8,807 nucleotides of DNA from Candidatus Iainarchaeum sp. (GTDB taxonomy: Archaea; Iainarchaeota; Iainarchaeia; Iainarchaeales; JAAZKV01), in the NCBI GenBank assembly GCA_018651445.1, contig JABIDZ010000071.1:1-8807 (forward strand). Direction: 5' to 3'. The first letter of the stretch is position 1. Each line of letters begins with the position of its first letter. The notes under the pieces were generated by a model that was not told the DNA's origin, searched no databases, and saw nothing but the letters and a program-made list of their open reading frames with translations. Positions 6,443 through 8,807 of this stretch are shown one piece after another. Made by a program: the position numbers and the translations under genes.

Positions 6443-6812
6443 TAGGCTTTCTTGGTTGTTGAACATACTCACCCTCGTTTCTAATAACATTTTCGACAAA
6501 CGTAGCTTTTATGCTTCCAAGCGGACGTCTTCTTAACTTAATTTCTTCTTCAACCTTTCGATATAAATCTATTTTACGTGCAGGTACAAAACCTGCAGCC
6601 ATAACTTCTTGATAAACTTGCCAAACAAGCTTTGATTTGCGTTGGTTTAATTTAACTTGATTTGCCGCTCGAGCCTTTGCTGATTTAAGTGCTGCAGCTG
6701 TATTCCCTCTAGCCGTGCGTTTTAACGGTGGCAATACATGACCTAAACCGCCTGCTCCTTTTGCAAGTTTTGTTGCTTCGTGTTGTGGTATAATCCCTTT
6801 TCTTACAGCCAT
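6429..6812 (-). CDS. Very basic small protein, unrecognised
   Basis: 127 residues beginning MAVRKGIIPQHEATK. I count about 30 Lys/Arg against 9 Asp/Glu, and the tail is KPKKKK. The N-terminal 55 residues are rich in Gly, Ala and Lys and probably disordered. Residues about 60-115 look foldable, with alternating hydrophobic and charged helices around LVWQVYQEVMAAGFVP and IDLYRKVEEEIK. No Cys, signal peptide or membrane segment is seen. Its charge suggests nucleic-acid binding, for example a nucleoid or ribosome-associated protein, but I recognise no family. The gene is convergent with topoisomerase VI A and lies 30 bases downstream of the Mre11-like gene. It appears to have its own leaderless promoter. 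Coding is supported by the length, the neat fit between neighbours and its consistent composition. Confidence 0.75.
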   Translation of the reverse strand: MAVRKGIIPQHEATKLAKGAGGLGHVLPPLKRTARGNTAAALKSAKARAANQVKLNQRKSKLVWQVYQEVMAAGFVPARKIDLYRKVEEEIKLRRRPLGSIKATFVENVIRNEGEYVQQPRKPKKKK

Positions 6813-6831
6813 GATAAAATAGTCTTATCAT
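6811..6831 (-). promoter_or_regulatory. Inverted repeat over the start of the basic orphan gene
   Basis: ATGATAA and TTATCAT form a perfect seven-base inverted repeat with a seven-base spacer. Read on the minus strand it covers about -19 to +2 relative to the ATG, between the TATA-like box and the initiation point. It could be an operator, possibly autoregulatory, or a short hairpin if the transcript has a leader. AT-rich palindromes of this size are expected a few times by chance in a window like this, so the support is its position. Confidence 0.4.
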
Positions 6832-6832
6832 C

Positions 6833-6840
6833 AAATAAAA
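6833..6840 (-). promoter_or_regulatory. TATA-like box of the basic orphan gene
   Basis: TTTTATTT on the minus strand is centred about 25 bases before the ATG at 6812, and no SD is present. This fits a leaderless transcript. The box lies in the 30-base gap behind the Mre11-like gene. Confidence 0.4.
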
Positions 6841-6842
6841 GC

Positions 6843-8036
6843 TTATTCTTTTAACAAAACACTTTCAGCTTTCTCATTTTCGCCTTGTGAAAGCAATTCA
6901 AAGATTCTTCTAGTGTCAAAACCCTCTAGCTTAGCTTCTTCAACGTTCTTTTCTAAAATGTCTATCCCTAATTCAATAACACCTTTCTTTTCTTTTTGAA
7001 GTTCTTTTAACTCGCTAATCTTTTTCTTAAAAGCACTCATTTCAAAGTTTTTTGTAACTGAGAAAATCGCATTCTCTGGAAGAGAAAAAGAAATGTCTTT
7101 TTGTGCAAATCCTTTTGCAATTGTTCCGACTAGTTTTAAACGAACAAGTGGTTTTAGTTTTTGTCCTAATGGAATTGACGCGATTACTTCATTTACTTTT
7201 GTGATAATTTCTTCTGGTTTTGCATCATCAAACTTTAATTTGTTATAAAACAATTTTCGTTGCTCCGCAAATGGAATAAAATCAAGTTCCTGGCTAATTG
7301 TATCAAAAATAAACACGCCTTTCTCTTTTTCTCCTTCTAGTTTCTTCATTTGAGTGAAAATACTTGAACCAGTTAATAAAAATCGTTTATCTCCAATTTT
7401 TTGTTCGTTTGTCCAATGCAAATGACCATCTATAATCAAATCAAATCCTTGGGGAAGATCAGCTAACGAAAGAGTTGCTATCGCGTCATCTTCAAAAGGC
7501 AAGAACTCTTTGAAGGACTGATGTAGGAGCAAAAGATTGGTTGCATTTTCGATTGGTTTTGGATTGTATTTTTGCAAAACTTGTAAAGCCATCTTTTCAG
7601 GTACTCCTCCAAGACCATGAACACAAACTTTGTCTCCATTTTTTTCTAGTTCTACATATCCTGCATGTAAATGCAACAAACAATTTGCTTCTTCTAAAAC
7701 ATCAAGTGCATTTGCAAAATCACGTCCCCTATGTTCATGCGTACCGTGAATAGCAATAATCGGAATTCCTTTTACTTCGACTTCGCGTTCTTTGTTAATC
7801 TCTTTTTTAGTTAGATTTGACAATCTAGAATCATTTTTGTTAAAACACGCCATTGTTTTATGCCAAACTTCTTGTGTGGGTGTTGAATGATCAAATAAAT
7901 CTCCCGCATGCAAAATATAATCAACACTCTTGTCTTTGAAAATCTGAATAGATTCATCAAAACGATTAAACGCTTCTTCGTATCGATCAAGCGAACCATA
8001 GCCTAGATGTGAGTCCGAGAATATTCCTAATAGCAT
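6843..8036 (-). CDS. mre11: Mre11/SbcD-like metallophosphoesterase (DNA repair nuclease)
   Basis: 397 residues. Phosphoesterase motifs are FSDSHLG (Asp8, His10), AGDLFD (Asp46), HGTHE (His100), LLHQ (His172) and GHLH (His205, His207). All metal ligands usual for Mre11 nucleases are present except the asparagine of motif III, which is Thr99 here (GTHE instead of GNH[D/E]). A capping-type domain follows (about 255-330). The C-terminus (about 335-397) is a charged helix ending in ESVLLKE, like the Rad50-binding tail of archaeal Mre11. The family processes DNA double-strand-break ends with Rad50. No rad50, herA or nurA lies in the window. A TATA-like AATAAAA is centred 27 bases upstream with no SD. 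The general family is certain; orthology to Mre11 rather than another SbcD-like branch is less so. Confidence 0.88.
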   Translation of the reverse strand: MLLGIFSDSHLGYGSLDRYEEAFNRFDESIQIFKDKSVDYILHAGDLFDHSTPTQEVWHKTMACFNKNDSRLSNLTKKEINKEREVEVKGIPIIAIHGTHEHRGRDFANALDVLEEANCLLHLHAGYVELEKNGDKVCVHGLGGVPEKMALQVLQKYNPKPIENATNLLLLHQSFKEFLPFEDDAIATLSLADLPQGFDLIIDGHLHWTNEQKIGDKRFLLTGSSIFTQMKKLEGEKEKGVFIFDTISQELDFIPFAEQRKLFYNKLKFDDAKPEEIITKVNEVIASIPLGQKLKPLVRLKLVGTIAKGFAQKDISFSLPENAIFSVTKNFEMSAFKKKISELKELQKEKKGVIELGIDILEKNVEEAKLEGFDTRRIFELLSQGENEKAESVLLKE

Positions 8037-8059
8037 AATAAGTAGATGTTAGAAAAGAG

Positions 8060-8066
8060 TTTTATT
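8060..8066 (-). promoter_or_regulatory. TATA-like box of the Mre11-like gene (leaderless)
   Basis: AATAAAA on the minus strand is centred 27 bases before the ATG at 8036, in the 67-base gap behind the ThiI-like gene. It is the same heptamer, at nearly the same distance, as the box before RIO1. No GGTGA is present. Confidence 0.45.
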
Positions 8067-8103
8067 GCTTTGTAGGGGTCAATGCCAGTAAGTGCTGTTT
8101 AGA

Positions 8104-8807
8104 CTAAGCTAAACACAACAACGGAGCAAAGGTTTTTTCATTTACCAAATCATCTATCTTTGATCTTTCTTCAAGATTAGTTGAATCGGAAAAAATCGCG
8201 TTGATTTTGTCGTTTCTTTTTAGTTTTGCTATTTCTTCTAAAGTAATCTTTTGTATTTTTTCCATCGCATTAAATTCTTCTAAGTTTAAATCAAAATCTG
8301 CAATTAGTTTTACTCGGCAACCTGTTCGTAATAACTTCTTTGCGAGCTTTTCTGAATTTGTTTTGTCTTTTCCAATTAATACTATTGTTCCTTGTGCACC
8401 AACAGGCATTCCTCTTGCACCCGGAATCGAATCAAAATAATAGAATACTTGTTTTTCAAATACAAGTGCATTTATTTGCGTCTTTGGAGCAGACAAATTT
8501 ACTTTTGTTGTAAACGCATCTAGTATCTTTGAACCCGCTTTCATTTCAACGTCCCTTGATTTTATACGCTTGTTAAAACTTTTACAACGAACCGCAAAAG
8601 TGTCTTTGATAATTCCTTTACATAAAAGAGCACAATTCTCACAAATACTTTCAAGTTCAATTACCGTATCTTTTTGTGCTTGTATCAGCGCAAATACTCC
8701 AAAACAATTTGCAAGGATTTTAACTACTTTTGTCGTTTCTTCGGTTTCGATAAATATTCTAGCCGATCTAAGAAACACATTTGAAAAAACTATTTGGTTT
8801 GCTTTTA
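8104..8807 (-). CDS. ThiI-like THUMP-domain protein lacking a PP-loop (5' end outside window)
   Basis: The minus-strand frame is open from the window edge to a TAG at 8106-8104. The first in-window GTG is at 8778, but nine more in-frame codons precede it and the family has further N-terminal sequence, so the true start is probably outside. Counting from the GTG: SARIFIETE (5-13) matches the N-terminal ThiI segment; TFAVRCKSFNKR (60-71) and the region to about 115 match a THUMP tRNA-binding domain; GMPVGAQG (123-130) is the ThiI linker. Active ThiI then has an ATP-binding SGGxDS PP-loop. Here the segment reads IVLIGKDKTNSEK, without it, and the chain ends about 80 residues later at FAPLLCLA, short of the usual length. 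I infer a tRNA-binding paralogue unable to adenylate tRNA by the usual route. Confidence 0.75.
   Translation of the reverse strand, partial: KANQIVFSNVFLRSARIFIETEETTKVVKILANCFGVFALIQAQKDTVIELESICENCALLCKGIIKDTFAVRCKSFNKRIKSRDVEMKAGSKILDAFTTKVNLSAPKTQINALVFEKQVFYYFDSIPGARGMPVGAQGTIVLIGKDKTNSEKLAKKLLRTGCRVKLIADFDLNLEEFNAMEKIQKITLEEIAKLKRNDKINAIFSDSTNLEERSKIDDLVNEKTFAPLLCLA

Noticed and set aside
7541..7753. A 70-codon plus-strand open frame inside the Mre11-like gene.
   Set aside because: It is antisense to a strongly supported gene, is rich in His/Leu from reverse-complement codons, and has no SD or promoter. It is a shadow.
8037..8103. Possible small RNA or tRNA fragment in the 67-base gap between the ThiI-like and Mre11-like genes.
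   Set aside because: No cloverleaf, conserved box or stable hairpin could be made out by eye. A TATA-like box accounts for part of the gap.
8062..8106. After the TAG stop of the ThiI-like gene the frame stays open for 13 more codons to a TAA, suggesting read-through or pyrrolysine.
   Set aside because: TAG is the ordinary stop for at least four other genes here (DUF424, KH, topoisomerase VI B and A). The extension is short, and part of it overlaps the Mre11 promoter region. Chance is the simpler explanation.
1..8807. CRISPR array, insertion sequence, attachment site or defence island.
   Set aside because: No regularly spaced direct repeats, transposase motifs or target-site duplications were seen. 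The gene content is conserved archaeal core plus a few orphans.

Overview
The window is AT-rich archaeal chromosome. The archaeal assignment rests on aIF2-beta, aIF1A, DUF424, RIO1, a two-KH Dim2/Pno1-type protein and both DNA topoisomerase VI subunits. It is supported by GGTGA-type Shine-Dalgarno (SD) sequences and TATA-like boxes about 25-28 bases upstream of genes that lack an SD. The compact layout, low G+C and several divergent small proteins would suit a DPANN-type archaeon (Woesearchaeota/Pacearchaeota-like). That lineage guess is inference and needs a tree.

Layout. Plus strand, 1-6426: the tail of an unrecognised gene; then a translation-initiation and small-subunit-maturation cluster (aIF2-beta, DUF424, aIF1A, RIO1 kinase, KH-domain protein); then a HAD-family phosphatase with basic extensions; then topoisomerase VI subunits B and A. 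Minus strand, 8807-6429, convergent with the first block: a ThiI-like THUMP protein cut by the window edge, an Mre11/SbcD-like nuclease, and a 127-residue very basic orphan. The two blocks meet tail to tail with two bases between their stop codons. No stretch over 300 bases lacks a gene, and I saw no RNA gene, CRISPR array, insertion sequence or other mobile element.

How the genes fit together. aIF2-beta and aIF1A act on the 30S subunit during start-codon selection. RIO1 and the Dim2-like KH protein act on the 3' end of 16S rRNA in late 30S maturation. Their adjacency, with DUF424 among them, makes a 30S maturation/initiation module. Topoisomerase VI and the Mre11-like protein are DNA-metabolism genes. 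Translation signals are mixed: some genes have an SD that overlaps the preceding stop codon (TAGGTGA twice, TAAGTGA once), while RIO1, HAD, mre11 and the basic orphan look leaderless.

Most of the window is ordinary core archaeal content. The points that deserve a second look are the ThiI-like protein without a recognisable PP-loop, the Thr-for-Asn change in motif III of the Mre11-like protein, the unrecognised basic orphan with a palindrome over its start, the HAD protein with basic ends, and the repeated stop/SD junctions. I did not find convincing evidence for a wholly new multi-gene system.
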